The notes under the pieces are model-generated. The model ran no database searches. It was not told the DNA's origin and saw nothing but the letters and a program-made list of their open reading frames with translations. 8,058 bases of DNA, from NCBI GenBank assembly GCA_902158745.1, contig CABGHH010000069.1, forward strand, positions 1-8,058. Direction: 5' to 3'. Position numbers and translations under genes: made by a program. Below, in pieces: positions 1 to 6,493 of this stretch (its first letter is position 1; every line of letters begins with the position of its first letter). This stretch comes from Candidatus Methanolliviera sp. GoM_asphalt. GTDB lineage: Archaea > Halobacteriota > Methanoliparia > Methanoliparales > Methanoliparaceae.

Positions 1-1
1 A

Positions 2-301
2 AAGTTTCTCATTCCCTCGATCACATATAAGACGCCTCTAAAGGAGAGAGGTGAAATATTGAAGAACTTCAAGACAGGAAGATATAGATTGATCGTAACG
101 TCCAAAGTTCTCGATGAAGGAGTGGATGTCCCGGAGGCGAGCATCGGGATAATATTGAGTGGCAGTGGCAGTCGTAGAGAATTCATCCAGCGATTGGGGA
201 GAATACTTAGACCGAAGAGAAAAGCGGCGATATTGTATGAGATCGTATCCAGAAAGACCACAGAGGTTGGGACGGCGAGAAGAAGAAAGGAGCCTCTCTA
301 A
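2..301 (+). CDS. xpb: XPB/Rad25-type DNA helicase, C-terminal fragment (5' end outside window)
   Basis: This is the last 99 residues of an archaeal XPB (Rad25/Ssl2-like) superfamily 2 DNA helicase. The frame is open to the left edge, so the gene starts outside the window and the Met near base 59 (a TTG) is not its start. Visible features are FLIPSITYKT, then VLDEGVDVPEAS (helicase motif V region), then GSGSRREFIQRLGRILRPK (motif VI with the arginine finger region), and a basic tail with TARRRK, all typical of archaeal XPB C-termini. XPB is a 3'-5' translocase that opens DNA in repair or transcription-linked processes. Its TAA stop overlaps the ATG of the next gene by one base (TAATG), so the two are probably translated from one mRNA. 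That next gene encodes Bax1, the known nuclease partner of archaeal XPB, which strongly supports the assignment. The ATPase half (motifs I–III) cannot be seen here. Confidence 0.93.
   Translation, partial: KFLIPSITYKTPLKERGEILKNFKTGRYRLIVTSKVLDEGVDVPEASIGIILSGSGSRREFIQRLGRILRPKRKAAILYEIVSRKTTEVGTARRRKEPL
286..292 (+). promoter_or_regulatory. Ribosome binding site of bax1 (AAAGGAG)
   Basis: AAAGGAG lies 8 bases before the ATG at 301, inside the end of the xpb coding sequence. It supports the ATG at 301 as the bax1 start and lets Bax1 be initiated directly rather than only by coupling to XPB translation. Confidence 0.75.
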
Positions 302-1854
302 TGTTGCCGAGTGAGCTTTTGATCGCTAGAACGTATAAGGGCACGATAAAACCCGTATTTTCTCCTTTAACAGAAGGAAGAATACAGATGGCGGAAGATC
401 TCCTAAATACCTTCGTATCTTTCGTCGGTAAAAAGAAAGGGGAGCTTTCGGAAGTATTGGAATTGTATGAAGGGCTAGAGTATGACCATCGATTTATCCG
501 GGGACTTACGACGATCTTGGAGAGGAGATGCAGATTTGAATCAGTAAGCAAGATCGATCCGATAGAAGCGAGGAGATCGGTATTTGAAGAGGCGAACAGG
601 ACGTTGGTGATCGACGAAAAAAAGAGGGAGGAGGTTCTTACTTCTGTGGCTTCTTCTTTAAATGTTTCTGTAAGTGAATTGGAAAGGTCATTGTGGGCTG
701 ATTACGAAGAAGAACTCATATTAAAAGATTTTATTACCATAAATCCCGTATATCTTTTGAAATCATACAATTTGTCACTCGCCCAAACTATGCTCTTCAA
801 TGCCATGAATATGAACTTTGCCGTCGGAAATAACTATCAACGGATATTTGGGAGGCTCAAGTATCTTGGGCTGATGTACTCGATCGAGCATGATGAAGAA
901 GAGAGGTATAGGGTCTTTGTTGATGGACCGTTCTCATTATTCAAGTTCACAAAACGATACGGGACATCTCTGGCAAAGCTTCTGCCTATGGTAATGACGG
1001 CGGATTCATGGGAGGTGAATGCCGATATCGTGAGGGATGTTGGGGGCGCACCTCGGGTCTTAAAATTCCATATAGATGTTAAGGAGAGGGATAAATTTCC
1101 GGAACTTTCTGAATCTGATGAAGAAAAATTCGACAGTGAGGTTGAGTTGAATTTTTTCAACGGATTCAACTCGACTAAAACGGGCTGGACGCTTAGGCGG
1201 GAACCGGAGATGATGATCGCCGGCCCTTACGTCTTCATACCAGATTTCATATTTGAGAAGGGCGAGATTAAGTGTTATATGGAGATCGTCGGTTTCTGGA
1301 CGGAAGATTATCTAAGAAAGAAGATTGGGAAATTAAAGGCGATAGAGGAAGATAAGATGATTATTGCAGTCGATGAATCACTCGCATGTTCAAGCATACA
1401 CAACATTGGGAAAGGAAAGGAGATCATATTTTATAGAAAAAAAGTCCCATTAAAACCCATATTGCGTTTTTTACGCGGTATTGAAGAGAAACATATTGAG
1501 TCAGAACTGAATAGGCTGAAGAGCAGAAAGATTAAGCTTGAAGGTGAAGTCTTGAATGTCGCCGAGGCTGCTCGCCATTATGGGGTGAGCAGAGGCGCGA
1601 TGAAGAGATTGCCTCTCCTAAATTATAAGATGATTGGGGATGTGATCGTCAGCGAAGATACCTTGAGGTTGCTTTCAGAGAGGATCAAAGGGTGTGATAA
1701 CTACGCCGATGTGGTCGGTTTGATAGAATCTAAGGGCATACCTGGAAAGAACGCACCGTTGATATTGGAAGCGATTGGATACACCGTGAAATGGGATGGA
1801 CTTAATATAGAGGATGCGAAGGTTGTAAAATCAAAATCTGGGCTCGTGTGGTAG
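301..1854 (+). CDS. bax1: Bax1 family nuclease (DUF790), XPB partner
   Basis: A 517-residue DUF790/Bax1 protein. In archaea Bax1 binds the XPB helicase and cuts the DNA that XPB opens, an assembly compared with the XPB–XPG step of nucleotide excision repair. The N-terminal part starts MLPSELLIAR. The nuclease core is seen around residues 300–350: PDF at 314–316, then YMEIVGFWTEDYLRKK (D315 and E328 are candidate metal ligands; K341 or K344 follow), the signature block of the family and PD-(D/E)xK-like. Residues about 417–460 (LNVAEAARHYGVSRGAMKRL) look like a helix-turn-helix element. Start: ATG at 301 with AAAGGAG 8 bases upstream, overlapping the xpb stop by one base. Odd point: the last five codons (GGG CTC GTG TGG and the preceding register from base 1840) and the TAG stop lie within a tRNA gene. 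TAG is used by no other complete gene here. Function is well supported by neighbour and motifs; exact catalytic residues are inferred. Confidence 0.93.
   Translation: MLPSELLIARTYKGTIKPVFSPLTEGRIQMAEDLLNTFVSFVGKKKGELSEVLELYEGLEYDHRFIRGLTTILERRCRFESVSKIDPIEARRSVFEEANRTLVIDEKKREEVLTSVASSLNVSVSELERSLWADYEEELILKDFITINPVYLLKSYNLSLAQTMLFNAMNMNFAVGNNYQRIFGRLKYLGLMYSIEHDEEERYRVFVDGPFSLFKFTKRYGTSLAKLLPMVMTADSWEVNADIVRDVGGAPRVLKFHIDVKERDKFPELSESDEEKFDSEVELNFFNGFNSTKTGWTLRREPEMMIAGPYVFIPDFIFEKGEIKCYMEIVGFWTEDYLRKKIGKLKAIEEDKMIIAVDESLACSSIHNIGKGKEIIFYRKKVPLKPILRFLRGIEEKHIESELNRLKSRKIKLEGEVLNVAEAARHYGVSRGAMKRLPLLNYKMIGDVIVSEDTLRLLSERIKGCDNYADVVGLIESKGIPGKNAPLILEAIGYTVKWDGLNIEDAKVVKSKSGLVW
1802..1809 (+). 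promoter_or_regulatory. Candidate TATA box for the tRNA-Arg gene, inside bax1
   Basis: TTAATATA is centred about 34 bases before the mature tRNA 5' end. With the usual archaeal TATA-to-start distance of about 25 bases, transcription would begin near 1831, leaving a short leader for RNase P to remove. It sits wholly within the bax1 coding sequence. No convincing BRE is seen just upstream, so this remains a candidate. An own promoter would make sense because processing of a shared bax1 transcript would cut off the bax1 stop codon. Confidence 0.4.
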
Positions 1855-1912
1855 TGGACGATCCTTTCGGATTCCGGATCCGACAACCCGGGTTCAAATC
1901 CCGGCGGGCCCG
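1840..1912 (+). tRNA. tRNA-Arg (anticodon CCG)
   Basis: A 73-base cloverleaf reading CGG codons. The acceptor stem 1840–1846 (GGGCTCG) pairs with 1905–1911 (CGGGCCC) with one T·G pair, and the discriminator is G at 1912. The anticodon stem TCGGA (1867–1871) pairs fully with TCCGA (1879–1883). The loop TTCCGGA (1872–1878) places anticodon CCG at 1874–1876. The variable region is CAAC. The T stem CCGGG (1888–1892) pairs fully with CCCGG (1900–1904) around loop TTCAAAT. The D stem is weak: only G11-C24 and G12-C23 pair, with T10/T25 and T13/T22 opposite each other. A20 in the D loop and C35 in the anticodon are tRNA-Arg identity elements. CCA is not encoded and there is no intron. The 5' 15 bases overlap the end of bax1, whose TAG stop is tRNA positions 13–15. 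Confidence 0.93.
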
Positions 1913-1984
1913 TAACTAAATTAAAATAATTTCAGATATTAAAAATCAATATAAAATCTTCCTTTCTGTTATTTCTATATTCTC
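1913..1984. terminator. AT-rich convergent spacer with likely termination tracts for both strands
   Basis: These 72 bases lie between the + strand bax1/tRNA unit and the - strand operon. For the - strand they hold T4, T5 and T4 runs (A runs at 1923–1926, 1941–1945 and 1953–1956 on the + strand) some 30–60 bases past the stop of the last operon gene. For the + strand there is a pyrimidine-rich stretch at about 1957–1976. This fits the T-rich terminators of archaea. No hairpin, small gene or repeat is seen. Confidence 0.5.
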
Positions 1985-2659
1985 TCATATTTCATCCTTT
2001 ATCCATGCATAAGCTCTTTCTAGTTCTCCTCCATCCTCTGATTCAAGTTTGATCTTTAGAAAATACCCTTCATCGTTCCTCTTTGGATAGGATCCCACCT
2101 TAACTCTAAATCTCTTCTCCGCTTCTTCCAAAATCTTACCTATCTGGGATTCAAATCTTTGAGTATCTATCCATTTTGTGTGTATCTCTTCTCCTCTAAA
2201 CTTGTCTTCTATCGAAGAGAACATCGCCTTCATCTCTTCAGGAACTCCTGGAAGCACGAAAATTTTGTCATTGATCATAACTCCTATCGCCCCGCCCACC
2301 GCATTATATATCGGTTTTGTCCCCTCTGGAATCTCTATCATCTTCTGGAGGGAGGTTCCCATGAAATCCGCATAGTCTTCGTCGTCGATGGGAATTAAAT
2401 CTTTATCAAGATAGATAGATAGAGCATCTCTCGTTACGTCATCGTGCGTGCTTCCAAGCCCCCCCGTCATGAATATGTAGTCGTATTTGTCTACCTCTTT
2501 CAATTCTTCTACTATCGTATCTACCTCGTCTGGGATCACAACGATCCTTTTAACTTTTATTCCCCGCTCTCTCAACTTTTTTGAGAGCCATGTAGCATCT
2601 TCATTCGTTATATCGCCTGCGAGTATCTCATCACCTATAGTAATGATTATTGCATCCAT
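1985..2659 (-). CDS. Stand-alone CinA N-terminal-type molybdopterin-binding-fold protein
   Basis: A 224-residue protein of the CinA N-terminal/MoaB-Mog fold (COG1058). Motifs are GDEILAGDITNED (9–21), TGGLGSTHDDVTRDAL (65–80), the phosphate/pterin-binding loop of the family, and LPGVPEEM (136–143). The region after about 160 resembles the small domain that follows the core in CinA-type proteins. The C-terminal pyridine-nucleotide (NMN) deamidase domain of bacterial CinA (about 410 residues) is absent, as is usual for archaeal members. In bacteria this domain acts in ADP-ribose/NAD-related pyrophosphatase chemistry; the archaeal substrate is not settled and a true molybdenum-cofactor role is not shown. 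The ATG at 2659 lies inside the end of the preceding acyl-CoA synthetase alpha gene (13-base overlap), with only a weak GAGAT upstream, so translation is probably coupled. It is the last gene of the - strand operon and ends with TGA. Confidence 0.88.
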   Translation of the reverse strand: MDAIIITIGDEILAGDITNEDATWLSKKLRERGIKVKRIVVIPDEVDTIVEELKEVDKYDYIFMTGGLGSTHDDVTRDALSIYLDKDLIPIDDEDYADFMGTSLQKMIEIPEGTKPIYNAVGGAIGVMINDKIFVLPGVPEEMKAMFSSIEDKFRGEEIHTKWIDTQRFESQIGKILEEAEKRFRVKVGSYPKRNDEGYFLKIKLESEDGGELERAYAWIKDEI

Positions 2660-4155
2660 CTTTGTTTATCTCGCATACTTTTGTATTTGTATAACGCAGC
2701 CATCGCCTTTATAGCCCTCTCGGAGGACGAATACACAGGTATCTTCTTTGACTCTAACATATTAACGAAGTCATCCTCCATAGCATCCATCGAAGATCTC
2801 CATAGAGCCAAAGGTTTTCCTCTTTCTTTCATTCTCAAAAATATATCGGTGATTCCGTCCATCATTCCTGAAATAGCCGATTTTGAAAGTTCAAGGGTCG
2901 CCAATATCTTTGCAAAGATCATTGATGGAAGTTGCATAATCATACAGTCAACCTCTTCATCCTCCAAGATAGAGGTCAGATCGTCGAAGAACTTGTTGAG
3001 ATATGTTGTACTAAAATCTGTCATATGAAATTCCATGCAGACACCCGCATCGAGAGGATTTAACGGAATATCCCATGGGGGGAAAATTTCTCTGATTCTT
3101 TTATAGGTTTTTTCACCCAATTTTGCCATTTTAAGACCGTTTTGTTCGCAAGCATCCGTTGCGATCACGCCTTCTCCTCCGGATAGGTTCACCACGACGG
3201 TCCTATTGTCACCGGGAAGATTATCTGTGAACCCAAAAATTTTTGCAAAGTCAAAGAACTCATCCAGGTTCTGTGCTCGGATGATCCCCGCCTGTCTAAG
3301 CATTCCGTCGAAGAGTGCATCATTTTCCCGTGCTATTGCACCCGTATGCGAAGCAGCCGCCTTAGCCCCGGCTGACGACCGTCCTGATTTAAGGATCACG
3401 ATCGGCTTTTTCCTCGATGTGTCTCTCAGAAGTTGCATAAAGCGTCTGCCATCTCCCCTCATACTCTCGAGATGCATCGCTATCACCTTTGTCTCCGGAT
3501 CCTCTGCCAGATATTCCAGCGCATCGACCTCGTTTATATCCATCTTGTTTCCAAGGTCGATGATCTTACCGACGCCGAGATGGGAAAATATCCAGTTGAG
3601 CTTGTACTCGTATAGACCGGATTGAAAGACGAAAGATATGCCGCCCCTCCTCAGCTTCTCGACGGAATGGAAGCTGATGAGAAGATTATTTGAGGTATTG
3701 ATCGGGCTTAAAGTGTTCGGTCCAAGCACCCTCATTTTGCTCTCCCTCGTAAGTCTGGCGATCTCTCTATGCAGTTCTTCTCCTTTTTTTCCCGCCTCTT
3801 GAAATCCTCCAGCTACTATTACAATTCTCTTGATTCCCTTTTTAGTACAGTCTTTTATGATCTTCAAGGTTACATTATAGGAAACAGCGGAGATGACCAG
3901 ATCTATATCATCGGATATGTCATTTAAGCTCGGATATGTCTTCATCCCAAGAATTTCATCGGAATTTGGATTTACGAGATACACCTTACCGAGAAATTTT
4001 AGCCTCAGTAGATTCTTGGTTATGTGATAATTCATCTTCATCTGGTTTCCGGTGGCACCGACGATCGCCACGCTCTTCGGATAGAAGAACGGATCCAAAA
4101 AATGTTCTGCTCGATTCAAACTAATCTCTCCTATTTGATGAGATGAAACATTCAC
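2647..4155 (-). CDS. Acyl-CoA synthetase (NDP-forming), alpha-subunit type, no beta domain
   Basis: A 502-residue alpha chain of the ADP-forming acetyl/acyl-CoA synthetase (ACD) family, which interconverts acyl-CoA + ADP + Pi with acid + CoA + ATP. A Rossmann CoA-binding domain at about 22–118 begins FFYPKSVAIVGAT. A succinyl-CoA-ligase-like flavodoxin domain at about 170–305 has FQSG (177–180) and LGNKMDINEVDALEYL. KSGRSSAGAKAAASHTGAIA includes His270, the expected phosphohistidine. A third domain runs to the end, with KIPVYSSSERAIKAMAAL typical of the family C-terminus. The ATP-grasp (beta) domain is absent and no beta gene is in the window, so it needs a partner from elsewhere. The region after QSG (LYEYKLNW) departs from the usual SQSGALG pattern, so substrate range may differ. 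Start: GTG at 4155 overlaps the previous stop by four bases (GTGA) but lacks a good ribosome site. TTG at 4119 has AGGAGAGA before it and would give 490 residues. Confidence 0.9.
   Translation of the reverse strand: MNVSSHQIGEISLNRAEHFLDPFFYPKSVAIVGATGNQMKMNYHITKNLLRLKFLGKVYLVNPNSDEILGMKTYPSLNDISDDIDLVISAVSYNVTLKIIKDCTKKGIKRIVIVAGGFQEAGKKGEELHREIARLTRESKMRVLGPNTLSPINTSNNLLISFHSVEKLRRGGISFVFQSGLYEYKLNWIFSHLGVGKIIDLGNKMDINEVDALEYLAEDPETKVIAMHLESMRGDGRRFMQLLRDTSRKKPIVILKSGRSSAGAKAAASHTGAIARENDALFDGMLRQAGIIRAQNLDEFFDFAKIFGFTDNLPGDNRTVVVNLSGGEGVIATDACEQNGLKMAKLGEKTYKRIREIFPPWDIPLNPLDAGVCMEFHMTDFSTTYLNKFFDDLTSILEDEEVDCMIMQLPSMIFAKILATLELSKSAISGMMDGITDIFLRMKERGKPLALWRSSMDAMEDDFVNMLESKKIPVYSSSERAIKAMAALYKYKSMRDKQRWMQ
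4125..4132 (-). promoter_or_regulatory. Ribosome binding site pointing to an internal TTG start (AGGAGAGA)
   Basis: On the - strand AGGAGAGA ends about 6 bases before an in-frame TTG at 4119–4117, codon 13 of the longest acyl-CoA synthetase alpha frame. The upstream GTG at 4155 has no comparable site. Both starts leave the CoA-binding domain intact. The site therefore decides between a 502- and a 490-residue protein and favours the shorter one. Confidence 0.5.
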
Positions 4156-5423
4156 AACTCAAGTTGCGATAGTAAGGCGGATGCCCTCGCCGCGGCGGCA
4201 GAACCCTGAGAGACGCTCAAAGATATGTCTTTTAATCCTTGGGCACACCCGCATATTAATATACCCTTATTTTTAGTTTTGAGTGGGGCTAATCTCGAAT
4301 TCTTCTCGGCAAAGAAACCGTAATCATCCGTATCAATCCCAAACAATTTTGCAAGTTCCTTTGAATCTTTTGACGGTAAAGATGCCTCAGCCAGGACGAG
4401 AAGATCCAAATTAAGCTCCAACTCTTTATCTATAAAGTTCTCGAAGAAACTAACTTTTATCTTCCCATCATCCTCTTTTACAGTTGCCGGTCTTCCCCTG
4501 AGGAACTTCACGCCACTCTCTCTCGCCCTTCTGTAAAGCTCCTCGGCGCCTTTGAACGGGGTCCTTATGTCCATATAGATGACGTACACGTTTCTCGATG
4601 GATCTTTCTCCTTGAGCTCGAGAGCATTCTTTATTGTAAATGTACAGCAATAATTACTGCAGTATGGGTTGTAATTGACATCTCTACTACCGACGCATAG
4701 TATGAATCCCACATCCTTCACTTCTTCTCCGTTAGATGGTCTAATTATCTTTCCTTTGGTGGGCCCTTCTGTATCTGACATTCTTATAAGTTGCATCGAT
4801 GTGATAACATCTTTATAATCTCCATACCCGTAGAGTCCCTCTGGTTCAAATAAATCGTAGCCTGTTGATAGAATGACGGTCTTTGCCCCGATATCTTCTT
4901 CTATGTCTTTTATACTTAGATCGATGGCATCCTTCGGACAGACCTTCACACACTCTTCGCACTTCGTACAGGCATCCTCATCTATCGCATATAGATTTGG
5001 AACCGCCTGTGAAAAAGGGATATAAATTGCCTTTCTATTATCCAAATTTCCGTTGAATGCGTTTGGGACATCCTCCGGACAGACCTCTGAACACTTCCCA
5101 CAGGCATCACAGCTATCATTTACAAACCTTGCCTTATGAAGAACTTTGGCAGAAAAATTATTCAACGACCCATCACACCCCAAAACCCTTGTATTCGTCA
5201 TTAACTCTATATTTGGATTACTCTCCAGCTCTTTCATCTCGCTTACGAGATCCTCTCTTGGATTCTCCAAATTTGGAAACGTCTTCGTAATCTTTGCCAC
5301 CTTACCGCCTATATAATGATCTTTCTCCACCAGACAAACTTTATAGTTCATCTCGGCGAGATCCAGTATCGCTCTTATTCCAGAGACACCACCACCGACG
5401 ACCAGTGCATCGAACGATCTCAA
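4152..5423 (-). CDS. Short HdrA-like FAD/iron-sulfur protein
   Basis: A 423-residue flavoprotein related to subunit A of heterodisulfide reductase (HdrA, about 650 residues) and to QmoA. It starts directly with the FAD-binding Rossmann motif VVGGGVSG (8–15). Inserted ferredoxin motifs are C105/C108/C111/C115 and C152/C155/C158/C162. CVGSRD follows at 243–248, then C255, C259, C260 and K265, matching the asymmetric flavin-near [4Fe-4S] site and the lysine near the flavin in bifurcating HdrA. The C-terminal GCAQGLKD and SQGSAAAARA close the FAD site. Missing are the N-terminal Fe-S domain, the C-terminal ferredoxin domain, and the Cys pair normally found after TFPTLD (here FPNLENPRED). It could split or pass electrons between the polyferredoxin and another acceptor (inference). 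The start is TTG at 5423 with AAGGGGGA about 8 bases upstream, one base after the polyferredoxin stop. Its TGA overlaps the next gene by four bases. Confidence 0.9.
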   Translation of the reverse strand: MRSFDALVVGGGVSGIRAILDLAEMNYKVCLVEKDHYIGGKVAKITKTFPNLENPREDLVSEMKELESNPNIELMTNTRVLGCDGSLNNFSAKVLHKARFVNDSCDACGKCSEVCPEDVPNAFNGNLDNRKAIYIPFSQAVPNLYAIDEDACTKCEECVKVCPKDAIDLSIKDIEEDIGAKTVILSTGYDLFEPEGLYGYGDYKDVITSMQLIRMSDTEGPTKGKIIRPSNGEEVKDVGFILCVGSRDVNYNPYCSNYCCTFTIKNALELKEKDPSRNVYVIYMDIRTPFKGAEELYRRARESGVKFLRGRPATVKEDDGKIKVSFFENFIDKELELNLDLLVLAEASLPSKDSKELAKLFGIDTDDYGFFAEKNSRLAPLKTKNKGILICGCAQGLKDISLSVSQGSAAAARASALLSQLEL

Positions 5424-5424
5424 A

Positions 5425-6486
5425 TCAGATTCCCCCTTCTACCTTTGATTCTTCTTCCATCTTTGGTTCTGCGCCTTCTACTTTTGATCCTGCTTCTATC
5501 TGTAACTTTATAGATTCTATCATCCTGTTCGTGCTTCTCGAATAGAATTCCTTTGCATAAGCTATCTCATTCGTCAAATTTCCCATTGCTCTAAACCATG
5601 TGCCGGCGTGGGCATGACTATAAATGATTTTTTCTCTCTTAATCTCGATCGCCTTTTCTGGACACGCCTCTTTACACGTCCCGCATAACATACAGTAAGC
5701 AGGATTGACTTCCACGGGAGTTCCGCAGATCGCCTTGCATGGACAGGCATCTATGCAGACCATACAGTCCTCCGGGCATTTTTCCGTATTAATGATTATC
5801 TTGCCTTCATACATCCCTTCCTGGACTATCGCTCCGTTTGGACAGACTCCCTGGCACCAGCCACATGCAATGCACTTCCCTTCATCAAAATTGAAAGATC
5901 TCTGGTATCTTTCTACTTTTTTTATCTTTACTTCTGGATGTGACCCGACGATCTTCATAAGTTCTTCGTACCTTCCTTCGTCGCACAGCACATCGCATTT
6001 TTCACGTAAATCATAGCATTCTTCGGGTAGTTCAACTGTTATCGTTTCATAAGATCTCTCTTTATCTTCACCGATCTCTATTGCACCTGTAGGGCAGGAC
6101 ATCTCACAGAGGTTGCAGTTGGGGTCGCATAGGGCTTCGTTCCAGATGACCCTCTTGACCAATTTCGGAAAATCTTCTTCCAATACGCTTCCTCTCTCTT
6201 CTCCATCTATCTTGAACGTTATTGCATTGAAATAGCAGATGTCAGAGCATACGCCACAAAAGGCGCACTTCTTCTCATCTATATCAACGACTGCCCGCTT
6301 TTTAAGCCTTCCATCCTCTACAATCGGCGGTTTTAACGTCATCGCCTCTTCTGGACAGACAGCAACACAGGTTCCACACCCAACGCACTTCTCTGCATCC
6401 CTTATAAGCTCGTGTTCACGAAAATACATCTTCCTCGCCACGACGGCTCTTTTACCTTGAGTAACTTTGACTGGTTCGCCTCTCAT
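5425..6486 (-). CDS. Polyferredoxin with six [4Fe-4S] motifs, FwdF-like
   Basis: A 353-residue soluble electron-transfer protein. Six Cys motifs are visible: C34/37/40/44, C74/77/80/84, C120/124/127/131, C205/208/211/215, C237/241/244/248 and C265/268/271/275. Motifs 3 and 5 have the longer CxxxC opening. Motif 2 is followed by Tyr instead of Pro. Extra cysteines at 157, 164 and 168 lie between motifs 3 and 4, and C250 and C254 follow motif 5. Motif wording and order (CVGCGTCVAVCP, then CAFCGVC with FNAI) recall FwdF, the polyferredoxin of formylmethanofuran dehydrogenase, but no Fwd catalytic subunit is nearby, so a role as electron conduit between the flavoproteins on either side is more likely (inference). 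The last about 25 residues are a Lys/Glu-rich tail with a repeated SKVEG. Start: ATG at 6486 with GAGGT 7 bases upstream, behind its own TATA candidate. The gene ends one base before the HdrA-like gene. Confidence 0.9.
   Translation of the reverse strand: MRGEPVKVTQGKRAVVARKMYFREHELIRDAEKCVGCGTCVAVCPEEAMTLKPPIVEDGRLKKRAVVDIDEKKCAFCGVCSDICYFNAITFKIDGEERGSVLEEDFPKLVKRVIWNEALCDPNCNLCEMSCPTGAIEIGEDKERSYETITVELPEECYDLREKCDVLCDEGRYEELMKIVGSHPEVKIKKVERYQRSFNFDEGKCIACGWCQGVCPNGAIVQEGMYEGKIIINTEKCPEDCMVCIDACPCKAICGTPVEVNPAYCMLCGTCKEACPEKAIEIKREKIIYSHAHAGTWFRAMGNLTNEIAYAKEFYSRSTNRMIESIKLQIEAGSKVEGAEPKMEEESKVEGGI
5435..5490 (-). repeat. Imperfect short repeat encoding the SKVEG tail of the polyferredoxin
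   Basis: Two 17-base copies (5435–5451 and 5474–5490) differ at two or three bases and start 39 bases apart, exactly 13 codons. They encode two SKVEG segments in the charged tail (residues 334–338 and 347–351). A degenerate Lys-Met-Glu copy lies between them. This looks like a small in-frame duplication in a disordered tail. Confidence 0.5.
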
Positions 6487-6493
6487 CTACGAG

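Noticed and set aside
59..301. An 80-residue independent small protein starting at base 59
   Set aside because: The frame continues to the window edge with XPB sequence (FLIPSITYKT), so this is an internal piece of the helicase.
207..1169. Two - strand open frames (207–551 and 837–1169) opposite bax1
   Set aside because: They lie antisense to a strongly recognised gene, have no family motifs and have Ser/Pro-rich shadow composition.
1852..1926. Read-through of the bax1 TAG as pyrrolysine, since the frame stays open through the tRNA to a TAA near 1924–1926
   Set aside because: The downstream codons are exactly the tRNA sequence and have no protein character. No pylT/S genes are in view.
2159..3625. 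Several + strand open frames of 60–139 residues opposite the CinA-type and acyl-CoA synthetase genes
   Set aside because: They are mirror frames of well-supported - strand genes, with Ser/Ile-rich composition and no motifs.
5425..6486. Assignment as a true FwdF subunit of formylmethanofuran dehydrogenase
   Set aside because: No Fwd/Fmd catalytic genes are adjacent and there are six rather than the usual eight cluster motifs, so only an FwdF-like label is justified.
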